The position numbers and the translations under genes are program-made. A DNA stretch of 64,000 nucleotides from Diploptera punctata (lineage: Eukaryota; Arthropoda; Insecta; Blattodea; Blaberidae), in NCBI GenBank assembly GCA_030220185.1, contig JASPKZ010001596.1:992001-1056000 (forward strand), read 5' to 3'. Numbering within the stretch: the first letter of the stretch is position 1; every line of letters starts with the position of its first letter. The notes below the pieces were generated by a model, which had not been told where the DNA came from, searched no databases, and worked only from the letters and a program-made list of their open reading frames with translations. Positions 20,422 to 30,490 of this stretch are shown here, in pieces.

Positions 20422-21980
20422 TACACTGCTCAAAAAAATTAGAGGAACACATGTTTAAACCAAAACACGAGAATGAATATTGAAACAATTTAATGTTTGA
20501 TCTTTTGTAATTATAAATTGAAGATTTATGTAAAATTAGAATAGACATTCAAACAATATTTTCTTGTACAGTATTAGCAATACGAACAAGTTATCATTTG
20601 TAACAGAAAACAAAGTGGAAATTTGAGATTTACAATTTCTGGAATCAATGTTTCCATGGTTATTTCAACACTCAGTACTTAGTGTGTCCTCCGTGAGCCT
20701 GAATGACCACATTACACCTACGAGGCATGCTTCGCAGAAGCCTTCTTACAGAAACTTGTGAGATTCTCTCCCATTCCTCGGTGAGTGCATGTGAAAGTTC
20801 TTCAAGGTTCTGAGGTACAGCAGGACGCTTACGAACAAGTTTTTCCAACTTATCCCACATATGCTCAATCGGATTAAGGTCTGGACTGCATGCAGGCCAG
20901 TCCATCACCCGAATTTGGCATTCTTGCAGGACATCTCTGGTAGCCTGTGCTGTATGACATCTAGCATTATATTGCATTAGAAGAAAATTAGGGTCCATAC
21001 CATAAGCAAAGGGTACAACATGTTGGAGGATAATGTCATTAATGTAAATATCAGCATTCATGCGCTGTGGGACAACGACAAGCTCTGTCCGAGACTCAAT
21101 AGTAATCCCAGCCCAAACCATAACCGAACCACCTCCAAATCTGTCACGTTCAATAATTGTGGCTGGATCAAAATGTTCACCAGGACGTCTCCATACACGT
21201 GTACGACCATCAGAACCTGTTAGACGAAATCTTGATTCATCGTGAATAAAACATCCTTCCATTGGCGGAGCTGCCAGTTGACATGATTCTGAGCAAATCG
21301 CAGCCGGGCTTCTTTGTGCTGATGTGTTAAACGAGGAGCTTTAAAGGGGATTCTAGACCTCAACCTTGCATTTCTCAGTCTATTTCTTACAGTCTGATCA
21401 GAAATTACCGTCCCAGTTGCTGTGCGTAAATGATTTTGTAGATCTCTGGCTGTAGATTTTCTTCTGTGCAAAGCTGATAAGACAAGAAATCTATCCTGTA
21501 TGTCTGTAGTCTTCTTCTTACGACCTTGCCGGGTCTCCTCTTGTATCCATGTGTCTCTCTATATCGCCTCCACAGCCTATGGATGACAGAAGGGCTGACA
21601 TCAAGAATCCTAGAGACATGGCGAATGGAACGACCATCTTCAATCAATGCAACTGCTCGTGCAACTGATGTTTCATTCAGATGTCTCATTGCTCTGTATT
21701 AGCTTCAGAGAACACAAAAATAACAATTCCCTACCACAGATTATTCTTCAAACCTGTTTTTAAAAAATAAATCAATACGAACTCACTTTGGTTTCAGCAA
21801 CTCTTGGAATTTCACTAACATATTCAGAGAAAAATTAATAAAACCCAGAAGATCTTCAATCTGATTTTAAACAATACTTGAACTCAAAAGCATCTGACTC
21901 TCAAAAATTAAATTGTTACAATATTTATTTTGTGGCTTTGGTTTAAACGTGTTCCTCATTTTTTTTTTTTGAGTAGTGTA
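20422..21980 (-). mobile_element. Tc1/mariner-type DNA transposon, 1.56 kb
   Basis: Terminal inverted repeats start TACACTGCTCAAAAAAATTA on the left and TACACTACTCAAAAAAA on the right, both followed by a GAGGAACAC-type segment and TTTAAACC. The outer TA at each end fits the TA target of this superfamily. The single transposase gene is on the minus strand and is broken. Confidence 0.9.
20672..21689 (-). pseudogene. Tc1-like transposase, two frameshifts and a lost catalytic Asp
   Basis: The gene lies in three overlapping frames. The N-terminal frame (21405-21689) has the helix-turn-helix text VALIEDGRSIRHVSRILDVS. The middle frame (21220-21471) has RRKSTARDLQNHLRTATG. The C-terminal frame (20672-21262) carries the DDE domain: FIHDESRF (first Asp), MQYNARCHTAQ where the family has DNAR (second Asp is Tyr, TAT, codon at 20969-20971), and CSPDLNPIEHMWDKLE with the third acidic residue. 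One shift falls near 21500-21540 after KRRPG, the other near 21250 before DESRF. The shifts alone make it inactive. Overall length fits the ~340-aa family. Confidence 0.9.
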
Positions 21981-22149
21981 TAACTTATAGATACATTGCC
22001 AATTTAAAGGGTTAATTAAATTGTATTGTATACATTGTGATGAACCAAACATGGTGGTTGCTAGAGTCGATTTTTATACCTGATTTCAGGTAAATACCCG
22101 CTTCTAATGGTTGTATTTTGCTGATTTTTGGAGAATACCTTCCTCAGTT

Positions 22150-23200
22150 TATTTTAATATCCTAAAAAGTTAGTTAGACTTATACAAATGTGTTTAAATG
22201 GCACAAAGAGTAGGGTGCGTGTAAGCAAACAGTTTTCGGACACATTTGAAATCCAGAATGGGTTGAAGGAAGGAGATGCATTATCTACTCTGCTATTTAA
22301 TTTTCTACTAGAGCATGCCATCAAATCTCTAGAGGATGAAGAAGGCCTACAACTCAATGGTATTAATAAGCTGTTAGTTTATGCTAGTACTATTGGCCGA
22401 TAGCGAGGAGATACTAAAGGACAACACGCACATATTATTGAGTAACACTGAAAAATCAGGACTGGAAGTAAATATCAATAAAACTAAATATATGGTCACA
22501 CGTAGAAATACATTACCGGTATATAATGAAAATGGTCAGCTAATGACAAGAGGGAAATTTTGAAGAAGTGGCTGAATTCAAATACCTAGGAACAATAATC
22601 ACAAATAGGAATGAGATGCACAAAGAAATTAAACATAGGCTCAATTCTGGAAATGCATGCTATTATGCATTGCAGGGACTTGATGTCCAAACTCCGTTCA
22701 ATAAACGTTAAACTGAAAATATATAAAATTATTATTCTGCCAGTTATATTATATGAATGTGAAACATGGACTCTTACTTTAAGGGAGGAATTGAGATTAT
22801 GAGTATTTGAGAATAAAGTACTTAGGAATATTTTTGGACCAAAGAGAGATGAACAGACAGGTGAATGGAGAAGACTACATAACAATGAACTACATGGTTT
22901 TTATAGGAAGCCAGATATAATAAGAACAGTCAAGTCTCGTAGACTGCGATGGGCAGGACATGTGGCATGTATGGGGAATGAAAGACATGCGTGGAAGCTT
23001 CTTATAGGAAAACCAGAAGGAAAATGTCCAGTTGGTAGACCAAGAATGAGATGGGAGAATAACATTAACTATGATTTGAGGGAAGTAGATTATACAGGGA
23101 ATGATTGGAAAGCATTGGCTCATGATAGGGATTTATGAAGAGCTTATGTCCTTGCGGTCATGAACCTACAGATTCATTAGTGCCAGTGAGTAAGTAAGTA
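22150..23200 (+). pseudogene. RT-B retrotransposon, 3' half
   Basis: Carries the RT-B polyprotein from the middle of RT to the end in broken frames: MCLNGTKSRVRVSKQFS, NGLKEGDALS (motif B), LLVYA followed by a deletion that destroys the ADD pair, KYLGTIITNRNEMHKE, LPVILYECETWTLT, GPKRDEQTGEWRRLH and RLRWAGHVACMGNE. It ends gtgccagtgagtaagtaagt, the family tail. The catalytic loss makes it dead. Confidence 0.85.
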
Positions 23201-23515
23201 TGTCATGCCTATTACCCCATTCATGCCATATAGTTTGCCTACTACACTTTTCAACCATCTCTTCATTCCCCAATGATATCATATGTCCTGTTTATTAATT
23301 TCCGTGCCCCTCTTTCATTCCCCATTTGTGCCATGTGTTCTGCCTATTACACTTTTCATCCACCTCTTCATTTCCCACTAGTGGCATAATATCCTGTCTA
23401 TTACAGTTTCCATACTGCTCTTTCATTACCCATTCGTGCCAAATGTTCTGCCTATCCATCCCCCACTTTTAATCACCATTTGTGCCATATCTCCTGCCCA
23501 TTACTTATTTGTAGT
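23201..23515. repeat. ~53-bp minisatellite derived from antisense RT-B sequence
   Basis: Five to six degenerate tandem units read ccccatttgtgccatatgtcctgcc-like text split by cattacacttttcatcc-like filler and cctctttcattc. The core phrase cattccccattcgtgcc and catgtcctgccca is the complement of the RT-B segment encoding WAGHVARMGNE. The array begins directly after the tail of the RT-B copy at 22.15-23.20 kb. Confidence 0.7.
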
Positions 23516-23639
23516 TTTAAATATCGGTATATTTTTATTTAGCCTTATAATGAAATAAGTACTGTAGATATGAACTTATTAAGTCCATATCATTTGTTTT
23601 GTTTACTTGTAAGGTTACTAATTAAATATGGCATGAATT

Positions 23640-24110
23640 ATACTGATAAGACCGATTGTAACTTATGGTTGTGAAATATGGGTACTGAAGGAGTCTGACA
23701 AACAAAAACTATTAATCTTTGAAAGGAAGATCTTATGGAGAATTTTTGGACCAATTAGAAAAAGCGATAGCACATGGCGTATACAAATGAACTCTGAATT
23801 AAATAATCTAATATGGAATAAAAATATAATAAACCACATTAAAGCTCAAAGACTGCGCTGGTTTGGACATATAAATAGAATGCAGGAAGACAAGCTTGTA
23901 AGAAGAATATACAAATGGAAACCAATATGCACCAGAATAGCTGGACATAAAAAAAAACAGATGGCAGGATGATGTTATAAAAGATATATTAGAAATAAAA
24001 ATTGGAAATTGGCCAGTCTGCATCCAGGATAGATCTAGGTGAAGAAAATTGTTGAGAAGGCCAAAACTTCAATGAGGTTGTAGTCGCCTACTAGGGAAGA
24101 AGAAGAAGAT
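23640..24110 (+). pseudogene. RT-A C-terminal fragment
   Basis: One mostly open frame: IVTYGCEIWVLKESDKQ, then GPIRKSDSTWRIQMNSE, RLRWFGHINRMQEDKL and a IVEKAKTS-like end. It ends in a GAA-rich tail, gaagaagaagaagatgaa at about 24095. The RT core is absent. Confidence 0.75.
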
Positions 24111-24539
24111 GAATTATACTGTGCATCAAAAAATAAAATTTTTTAACACCGAATATTGTTATATTTTTGCTACTTAATTGGTAATTGGCCTCAGTCTGTT
24201 TCTATCACCCTCAGCTTTGTGACTTCATTATAAACTGAAGGATGCAGGAAAAGAACCAGGTAAGTCACTTTTTCATAGAAATGGAGTTTGAGGTACCTTT
24301 TTGATTCTGCATGGAAAAGACTGTTTTAGAAGTGTGTCATGGATTTTATTTACCTTCAAAGTTTGACCTACAGATAAAGAAATATGAACAATTCATATTT
24401 AAAAGTCTGTTTTCTAGGTTACATGGAAAAGTGATTTACCTGGTTTTTCCCCTGTACCTTCAATTATAAAATTAGTGGAACATGCAACAGGAATGAAAAA
24501 TAAATTAATATTAAAGTATGAACAAAACTTTTATTCAAG

Positions 24540-24900
24540 TATAAACATTTATTCCTATTATTTCCCTAGATTATATCGAGAGGCTATAGAAATACACAAG
24601 CATAAGGAAAATATTAACAGAAAAGAGGAAGGTATTAAACTGTCCAAGGCCTGGTACCGTACACTAGAAAATAAATGCATCAACACTAGGGACAACAAGG
24701 AGACGACCATTAGCCAATCAGCAAGAGCCACGCCCGCTCACCCTGCTCCCACCACTAGTATCAATACAACACCCGCAGCGTTCACTCTAAGTAGAGCTTC
24801 CGACCAGGAAACACGCCTAGAAGCACTCGCCACTGAAGATGCCCTCCGCAGTTGAGGGGAAACGTCTGGTATCAACACCAACTATGGACCACGGCCACAG
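24540..24900 (+). mobile_element. Penelope-like element 3' end
   Basis: The last ~105 codons of a PLE reading frame: RLYREAIEIHKHKENINRKE, then GIKLSKAWYRTLENK. The REAIEI.K....N..EG..L...W order is the typical region after the GIY-YIG endonuclease. The frame continues through a low-complexity Ala/Thr/Pro stretch and ends LEALATEDALRS at a TGA (24853-24855). The stop lies inside the loop of a hammerhead-like motif. RT and endonuclease are missing, so this is a 5'-truncated copy. Confidence 0.8.
24833..24866 (+). ncRNA. Hammerhead-like ribozyme motif at PLE 3' end
   Basis: CTGAAGATG, stem II CCCTC/GAGGG (five perfect pairs, seven-base loop CGCAGTT), then GAAACGTC with minimal AC/GT stem III. 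It overlaps the codons for ATEDALRS and the stop. This is the most canonical example in the window. Confidence 0.65.
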
Positions 24901-24904
24901 AACC

Positions 24905-25840
24905 CGGAATCACTCAACATTATAAACATTTATTACATAGACTTTGTATTCATTTGCTTATGTTTCTTCTTCTTATAGCTTTCTCTTGATGAAATAACCA
25001 CCAGTAATCTCTCATCATGTTGGGTATTCCAGTGATGTTCATATCTTGATGAAAACTCTCGTTCAAATTGCTTGGGGGAAAAAATCAAGGTGACTGTTCT
25101 AAAAATTAATCATCAGCCTTATCAAAAAGTCTTAAATGTCTCAATTTTTCTAACAACTTTTGGTTGCAATATAATAATAATAATAATGTGGATCCTTTTG
25201 TTGCCAAAGAATTTTGATAACAACCTGCTTGAATGATAAAGTACACAAGCTCCCTCTCATTTAAAAGGTTTCATTTTTTTTTGTCACCAAGTTATCATAC
25301 ATTATTTCTGTTGTTCTCTCCAAACATTGGCATAACTGTAACCCACTTCTGAAGTTGAGGCACCTGGAAGGCAGACTTATGTTACCTGGATGATATGATG
25401 GGTGACAAATGATAATGAAGCACCAGGAGAGTCCTTAACCCACACTCCAGACTATAGACAACCACATACTGTAGCTTCATCATAAAGTTAAATAGCTGTA
25501 TAATTAAAATTTAAATTTCACTTTAAAATTTACATTAATAAACTATTATATACTTTATACAGGAATAATTTCCCTTAAGGAAAAATTCCTGTAGTCAAAT
25601 ATAAGACCTCATGAACTGCAGAAACTCTTGCTTCAAGATCATGAGGCTGGTGTTTATACAAAAGGTGAAAAAAAAGAGGTGGGCAAATTGAGTTTTTTAT
25701 AATAATTAAATTAATCAGATTTTACATGTCACCTCATATTTTGTATAAACTCAGGACCAGTTTCAAAAGGAATCCTTTCATTGTCAACTGCCATCTGAAT
25801 TTTTTATATTCGGATTTGGCTCAGCAAAAAGTACAAGAGG
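24905..25840. other. Stretch with no recognised gene
   Basis: AT-rich; a short (ATA)n run near 25172-25187. No motif-bearing frames. Confidence 0.45.
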
Positions 25841-26430
25841 AAAGCAAATTCATTGAAATAGTACATTACGATACAAGGTTGGGAAGTGGTTTTTACAGAA
25901 TCGAGGAAAATATTTAAAAACCGAGCAACAGCAAGGTTTTAATTTCCAAGATTCTATAAAATACTTCACAAATGTGTGTTATACATTATTTTTTTGCATG
26001 ATGATGTTTTCAAAATAATAAATAATAGTAAAATAATATCTTTGTTGAAAATATTTGCATTCATTATAATCAATTGACTAGCGTTAACAGTGTGGGCAGT
26101 GTTAATTAGTTGAAACAACAGGAGGTCATGAGATCAATTAGCGATAAATGGCGGCAAGTATGTATTTATTGTTTTATATTGTTTCAAATAAATTCAATTC
26201 ATTTCAAATGCAGTGATTTGTTTTGTATAATGTATATTAACATTTTGCACATTTTTTGTATATAAATTGTATGTAGTATACATAGAGGGCAGTGGTTTTA
26301 CTTTCCACATGCGTGTTTGTAATATGTAATATTACAGTATAGTTATTTAGGTTGGAAACCCCGAAATGTAGAAAGTTGAACTTTCAATCATGGTAGCCAT
26401 TGCTGTAAGTACAACAAAACGCATTATCGT
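25841..26430 (+). repeat. Repeat family Y, copy 1
   Basis: About 590 bp also present on the minus strand at 57.52-58.08 kb and in part at 37.40-37.59 kb. Shared phrases include gaagtggtttttacagaatc, ataatatctttgttgaaaat, ttaacagtgtgggca and aaatgcagtgatttgtt. No common reading frame. Class unknown. Confidence 0.7.
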
Positions 26431-26504
26431 GCAAAAAAAGTTTTTTTTTTCATTGTTGCACTGTTAATCATATGCTGGTGAAATTAGAGTGTTTATATAT
26501 ATGT

Positions 26505-26815
26505 CCACCGCTGTGGTCTCGAGGTGGCGTGCTGCCTTGTCATGCAGTGAGCCCGGGTTCGATCCCCGGTCGGGGCAGTTTTTCTGGGTGAGGTTTTTAT
26601 CGGGGTTTTTCCTCACCTGTAAGACAAATGTCAGGAAAACTTTCAGGCTCAAACGGTCCCCGAAATCATATGGCCATCATAATCACCATCATCGTTCATG
26701 ATGTGGAAAGCAACGGGAAGCTACCACACCTGCAATTCCCTAGTAAAGCTGCAAGCATAGCATGAAAATACTATGATTGCAGTGAAGGACCTGCCTTCGG
26801 GCAGAATTACTATGG
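26505..26815 (+). repeat. SINE-4 (tRNA-derived)
   Basis: tRNA head ccgctgtggtctcgaggtgg (A box) and cccgggttcgatccccggtc (T-arm with B box). The body contains gggtgaggtttttatcgggg and gtcaggaaaactttcaggc, with cttcgggcagaattactatg near the 3' end. TA-rich flanks hide any target duplication. The only copy of this family I see in the window. Confidence 0.8.
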
Positions 26816-26964
26816 ATGGATATAATATATATTAGAGAACATGATACAGTAATGTTCCATTTTGGAGTCATTGATTAGATTGTAAAGTGGTGAAATAAGA
26901 CATAGTATAAAATAAATGGATATTAAATTTGAAAATACGTTAGGAAATAACATTATGAAGTTTT

Positions 26965-27165
26965 ACTTAATAATAAGTTTGGTCTGTTTAATTCTTCCCT
27001 CATATCATTGTTCCTGTTAGACATATGTTTCAAGGCTTTAGGGCCAACAACTTGGGAAAAACTAGTCTGTAACTACTGAAGATGAGGCTAACAAACCTTG
27101 AAACATATGTCTAACAGAAACAACAATATGAGGTAAGAATTAAACAGACCAAACTTATCATTGGA
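26965..27165. mobile_element. Palindromic Penelope-like element end
   Basis: Inverted arms of about 60 bp (26982-27042 and 27093-27159) read aagtttggtctgtttaattc, cctcatat, gttagacatatgtttcaagg and mirror. The right arm has a full hammerhead-like core. The left arm keeps only the GAAAC ATAT GTC half. Confidence 0.6.
27076..27111 (+). ncRNA. Hammerhead-like ribozyme motif
   Basis: CTGAAGATG, short stem II AGG/CCT, then T, GAAAC, ATAT, GTC. The box order is right but stem II is only three pairs. Confidence 0.45.
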
Positions 27166-27259
27166 TATTTAATGTTTAAAGGAAGTGACACTGAGGTTTA
27201 TTTTAAATAATAGGAGTTAGAATATTCATGATTCACGTCATATTTGTAGATTTCTTGAA

Positions 27260-27294
27260 GACCCAGGTTTTGATGCGTTAAGCATCATTATCAA
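27260..27294 (-). ncRNA. Hammerhead-like motif, TTGATAATG class
   Basis: TTGATAAT, stem II GATGC/GCATC (five perfect pairs, TTAAC loop), then AAAACCTGGGTC. The first base of the GAAA box is A, so activity is doubtful. Confidence 0.4.
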
Positions 27295-27319
27295 TTCTTT
27301 CTAACTCATAAAGAAAGAA

Positions 27320-27354
27320 TTGATAATAATGCTTAACGTGTCAAAACCTGGGTC
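27320..27354 (+). ncRNA. Hammerhead-like motif, mirrored copy
   Basis: TTGATAAT, AATGC ... GTGTC, AAAACCTGGGTC. Stem II has decayed compared with the opposite arm. Confidence 0.35.
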
Positions 27355-27412
27355 TTCAAGAACTCTACGAATATGGGGTGAGTTGAGAATATTTTAACTC
27401 CTGTTATTTATT

Positions 27413-27719
27413 ATAAATGGATGTATTTAATTTTCTCGCTTGATCGCAGATAATGTACGAAGATGGAAAACACTTTAGCACAAGTCTGATGCTGGAATGC
27501 ATTCTTCCCTGAAACACCATAGACTGTTAGAGTGTAGGACAGGCTTCCAGGTGAATTAATAGTGAGAGAGCTGTAGTGCAAGATGTATTTATATATAATA
27601 TACATGGTGGTATTAATGTTGTATGAATGTATGTATATGTATAAATAAGATAAAAATATATATATATAAATTATTATACAATCAGAACTGTAGTCATTTA
27701 CAAGATAAAGAATTTTAAA
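27413..27719. other. Stretch with no recognised feature
   Basis: AT-rich, with short TATA-type runs near 27655-27668. Confidence 0.4.
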
Positions 27720-27861
27720 ACGCCGTATGATGTTGGTTTATTTAATTAATATTTCAGTGGAAATACCATTATGAGAATTTAATTTTTATAGGAATTAATA
27801 ACTATGAGGTTTAATTTAAGATAAATTAAAATGTTTCATACCTCTCCTCATAACCAGTCTT

Positions 27862-28450
27862 CTAAGTATATCGTGATTTCAAAGCCTTGGCGGCATCATC
27901 TTCAGTACTATCTTGATGACTGATGTCATGTTGATTGGAAGAACTACTTCTTCTTCTTCTTCTCTCTGTTGGTGGACCGATAAACCTCTGGATCCAGTCA
28001 GAATTCGCAGAAATTTTGAAGTTGATAAGTTTTTTCTTTCTTGTTTTTTTTATGTGGATTTTTTGCCAAATTGTGAGTTCTTTTTGTTTTTCTATTTGTA
28101 TAAATAGACTGGAATTTGATTCAATTAGATGTTTTTCGGACCAAGCATGAGCAGCTTCACCAATTTTGACATTTCTAAGATGTTCTTTCGCCCTTGTTTT
28201 CAAATTTATTTTTGTTTTTCTTATGTAAATTTTGTCACAATACCTGCATTTGTTCTGATAAATTTCTGATTTGTTTTGTTCTTCAATTTTGTCATTTTTA
28301 TTGGTTTTAATTATCCTATTTAGGCAGTATTCTTTCTTCAGGGCCAATCTTGTAATTAAACTTTTTGAAACTTGTGGTGTTTCAATGAATGGTAAGTGAA
28401 TTTCTTGAATTTTATGTTCTCTTCTGTTTGTTTTATAAGTGTGCTTTTGT
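27862..28450 (-). pseudogene. PLE linker plus GIY-YIG-type endonuclease
   Basis: Upstream part: EIHLPFIETPQVSKSLITRL, the conserved PLE linker. Then SEIYQNKCRYCDKIYIRKTK, where PLE endonucleases have the Cys-rich GIY ... YIG core; here GIY is EIY and YIG is YIR, so the signature Gly residues are lost. RAKEHLRN supplies the usual Arg and EH. AHAWSEKH follows. The tail GPPTERRRRRSSSSNQHD, then STEDDAA and a KSRYT terminus. A frameshift lies between linker and nuclease (about 28340). GIY-YIG nucleases nick DNA to prime reverse transcription; this one is probably inactive. Confidence 0.75.
27867..27905 (-). ncRNA. Hammerhead-like ribozyme motif at PLE 3' end
   Basis: CTGAAGATGAT, stem II GCC/GGC (GCCAA loop), TTT, then GAAATCACGATATAC. 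It overlaps the codons STEDDAAKALKSRYT and the TAG. Confidence 0.5.
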
Positions 28451-28500
28451 TGATTAATTTTTGTCTTTCAAACTTATTTATTTTCTTGTATAAATCAATT

Positions 28501-29928
28501 GAGGGGGTCAGTGGAATAAGGGCCCATCCCAACTTCACTAAGTTTGGAGAAAAATTGAATTTTATTAAATTTAACATTGAGTAAAATATATGGAGCACAC
28601 ATTGATAATATTTGGTACATGTCTTGTACATAAAATAAGCTTCTTGCCGGCAAATGAATAGATCAATATATTGTTTCATATGTCTAATCAAAAAAAAAAA
28701 AAAGAAAAGAAAATTGAGAATATAAAAAAATACAACATAAATAAACAAATTAAATAACACTTTTTAACTTGAATATTGCATTAATCTATGTATTATACAT
28801 TTGTATCATCATTATCTGATTTAAGGCTGCTGTATAATGTCTGGTGTACAGGTGGTACAAATTTCATGAGAGTCATGATGTCTTCTTTATCATCCTACCA
28901 TTAGGATATTTTGTTGTTAATGTTACATCTCATAATACAGGGCACTTTTCTTTCCCTTTTTTTAAAGCTTATTACTTCATCTAAAGCCAAGTTACCAAAA
29001 CCGGATTTTACATACATTACATGTCTGTTTTCCACAAAACGAAACTGAGATGCTTTTCTGATATCTACTTTATGCTTGTCCAGCGTCACATTTCTCTTTG
29101 TGAACATTTTATTTAAGTTATCCATTTTTTTTTAAATCTTCTGCATTTATCTCAATTACTGTGAATGGTTTTTTGTTTGACTCTGTCATATGAGGTGAGC
29201 CCACTGTTCTGGTGTATAAACCACTTGTGTTTTTTCTTTTAAGTTTTTCAATCACACCAAAGTCAGCATCAGAGGGGAGGAAAGTGTGACCTGGTACAAG
29301 AAATTTATGTTCAATTTCTTCAAGCCAACCACAATCAATCATGTACAGCCAAAGTCCCATTATTGTATAATTCTTGTTTTGACCAACACATGAATCACTA
29401 TATACACTATAAGTTTCTTTTTATTAGCACTTTTTTCAATCAGTGGCACAGCTTTTAATAAATAACTATCAATTTCATCTGTACCTCTTGAAGCAACTGA
29501 TTCAGGCCGATATATATTCCTTTCCACTGTTGTGTAAAATTTTCTGCTTCATTTTATTCCACTCTTGCACTTTTCATTTTCTTTTCTTAGATGTTATTAC
29601 ACTATTTCCATTCGCACAAGGACCTGCCGCATCAGCCATTCTGCATTTACTGATATTTGCTGGCAATGCTAGTCAGTACTGCAGCGGACCATAGTGTAGT
29701 GGACAATATATGGCCACGTGTCAGCAGTTGGGATGGGACTTTATTTCCCGCGCGCGTGAAGAAGTTAGAAATTTTTCTTACACATAAAGTCTCATTTACC
29801 CTTTTTTGAGCAAAGTTACAATTATGAGCTTCTAAAGATTAACAGAAGATGGCCACAGGATACATAATCTGTAAATAACTAAAAATCAACCTTTGGTTGG
29901 GATGGGCCCTTATTCCATTGAGCCCCTC
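28501..29928 (-). mobile_element. 1.43-kb DNA transposon with 33-bp TIRs and AATT duplication
   Basis: The left end starts GAGGGGGTCAGTGGAATAAG and the right end (complemented) GAGGGGCTCAATGGAATAAG; both continue GGCCCATCCCAAC, 31 of 33 positions matching. The tetramer AATT flanks both sides (28497-28500 and 29929-29932). The host sequence is a PLE frame. Inside, minus strand, are remnants of one protein-coding gene. The superfamily is unclear to me; 4-bp duplications occur in several DNA-transposon groups. Confidence 0.8.
28901..29640 (-). pseudogene. DUF7869-like transposon protein remnant
   Basis: An ATG frame begins MADAAGPCANGNSVITSKKR, hits a stop, and continues KVQEWNKMKQKILHNSGKEY, a W.....K..RNSGK.Y-like start I associate with this family. 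After a large deletion come AVPLIEKSANKKKLIVY and, in the next frame, SDSCVGQNKNYTIMGLW. Then EIEHKFLVPGHTFLPSDADF with FGVIEK. The Asp-x-Cys-x-GQNKN and GH...D.DFG.IE pair is, from memory, the signature of the DUF7869 domain found in many arthropod repeats. Last frame: MDNLNKMFTKRN. It has stops, at least one frameshift and missing middle parts. Family name is from memory, not a search. Confidence 0.65.
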
Positions 29929-29932
29929 AATT

Positions 29933-30490
29933 CTATGGATGATAGATTTATCAAGAGAATTTTCACATGAGATACAAAATAGGCCTATAACCACAACTAG
30001 CTTATCATCCAGGGTTGGGTGCTCAGTGGCCCCTTGGGAGTCACTCTGCCAAAGTTTATTTTATTCTTCTGATTATGTTTCATGTGTACTATTCGTATAT
30101 TAATTTTTGTCTATTAATTTTATTAAGTATCCTTAGTATACCATATTTTCCTTCAAACAATTTTCTGGCTATTGCTAACATCAATTATGTAATCTTTTTC
30201 ATAATTTTCTTTGCTCATAGGTATATCTATTTATCAAACTATTGAACACTGCCTCTTTAACATTATGAGGTTCATATTAATACATTTAATTAATAAATAA
30301 GTTCAGTCTTTTTTTTTTATCTTACCACATATTGGTAGAGATCCGTGAAAGTGGTTTTGTTTTTAGGGAAAATTCTTTTTAAAATTGTAAGATTTTGATG
30401 TTATTGGAAATTTGGCGTTGTTATTCTAAAAAAATGTAAATTTGAGTCTTTTTAATCCTAGTTATGTATATAGTAGTAGTTGTAGTCTAA
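29933..30490. other. PLE flank and unassigned sequence
   Basis: The minus strand keeps an open stretch (SLDKSIIHRIDLYKKINK across the insertion site) for about 120 bp. A block at 30240-30330 (attatgaggttc, ttaataaataagttcagtc) resembles the outer arms of the PLE hairpins. No complete feature. Confidence 0.4.

Larger units (their letters stand above)
27196..27412. mobile_element. Palindromic Penelope-like element end, variant core
   Basis: Arms of about 95 bp (27209-27305 and 27311-27408) from aataggagtt to its complement, separated by a few bases. The core is TTGATAATGATGC ... GCATC AAAA, a second class of hammerhead-like box. Confidence 0.6.
27720..28500 (-). mobile_element. Penelope-like element (EN+), 3' part, interrupted by a DNA transposon
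   Basis: Minus-strand PLE whose GIY-YIG domain, C-terminal tail, ribozyme-like end and 3' flank (tttaatttaagataaatt) are present. At 28500 it is interrupted by a 1.43-kb inverted-repeat transposon. The frame KKINKFERQK on the near side can be continued on the far side (29933 onward), at least for some codons. The RT domain is not recognisable beyond that. Confidence 0.8.

Noticed and set aside
21020..21245. Plus-strand ORFs within the mariner element
   Set aside because: They lie opposite the transposase reading frames and have no motif of their own.
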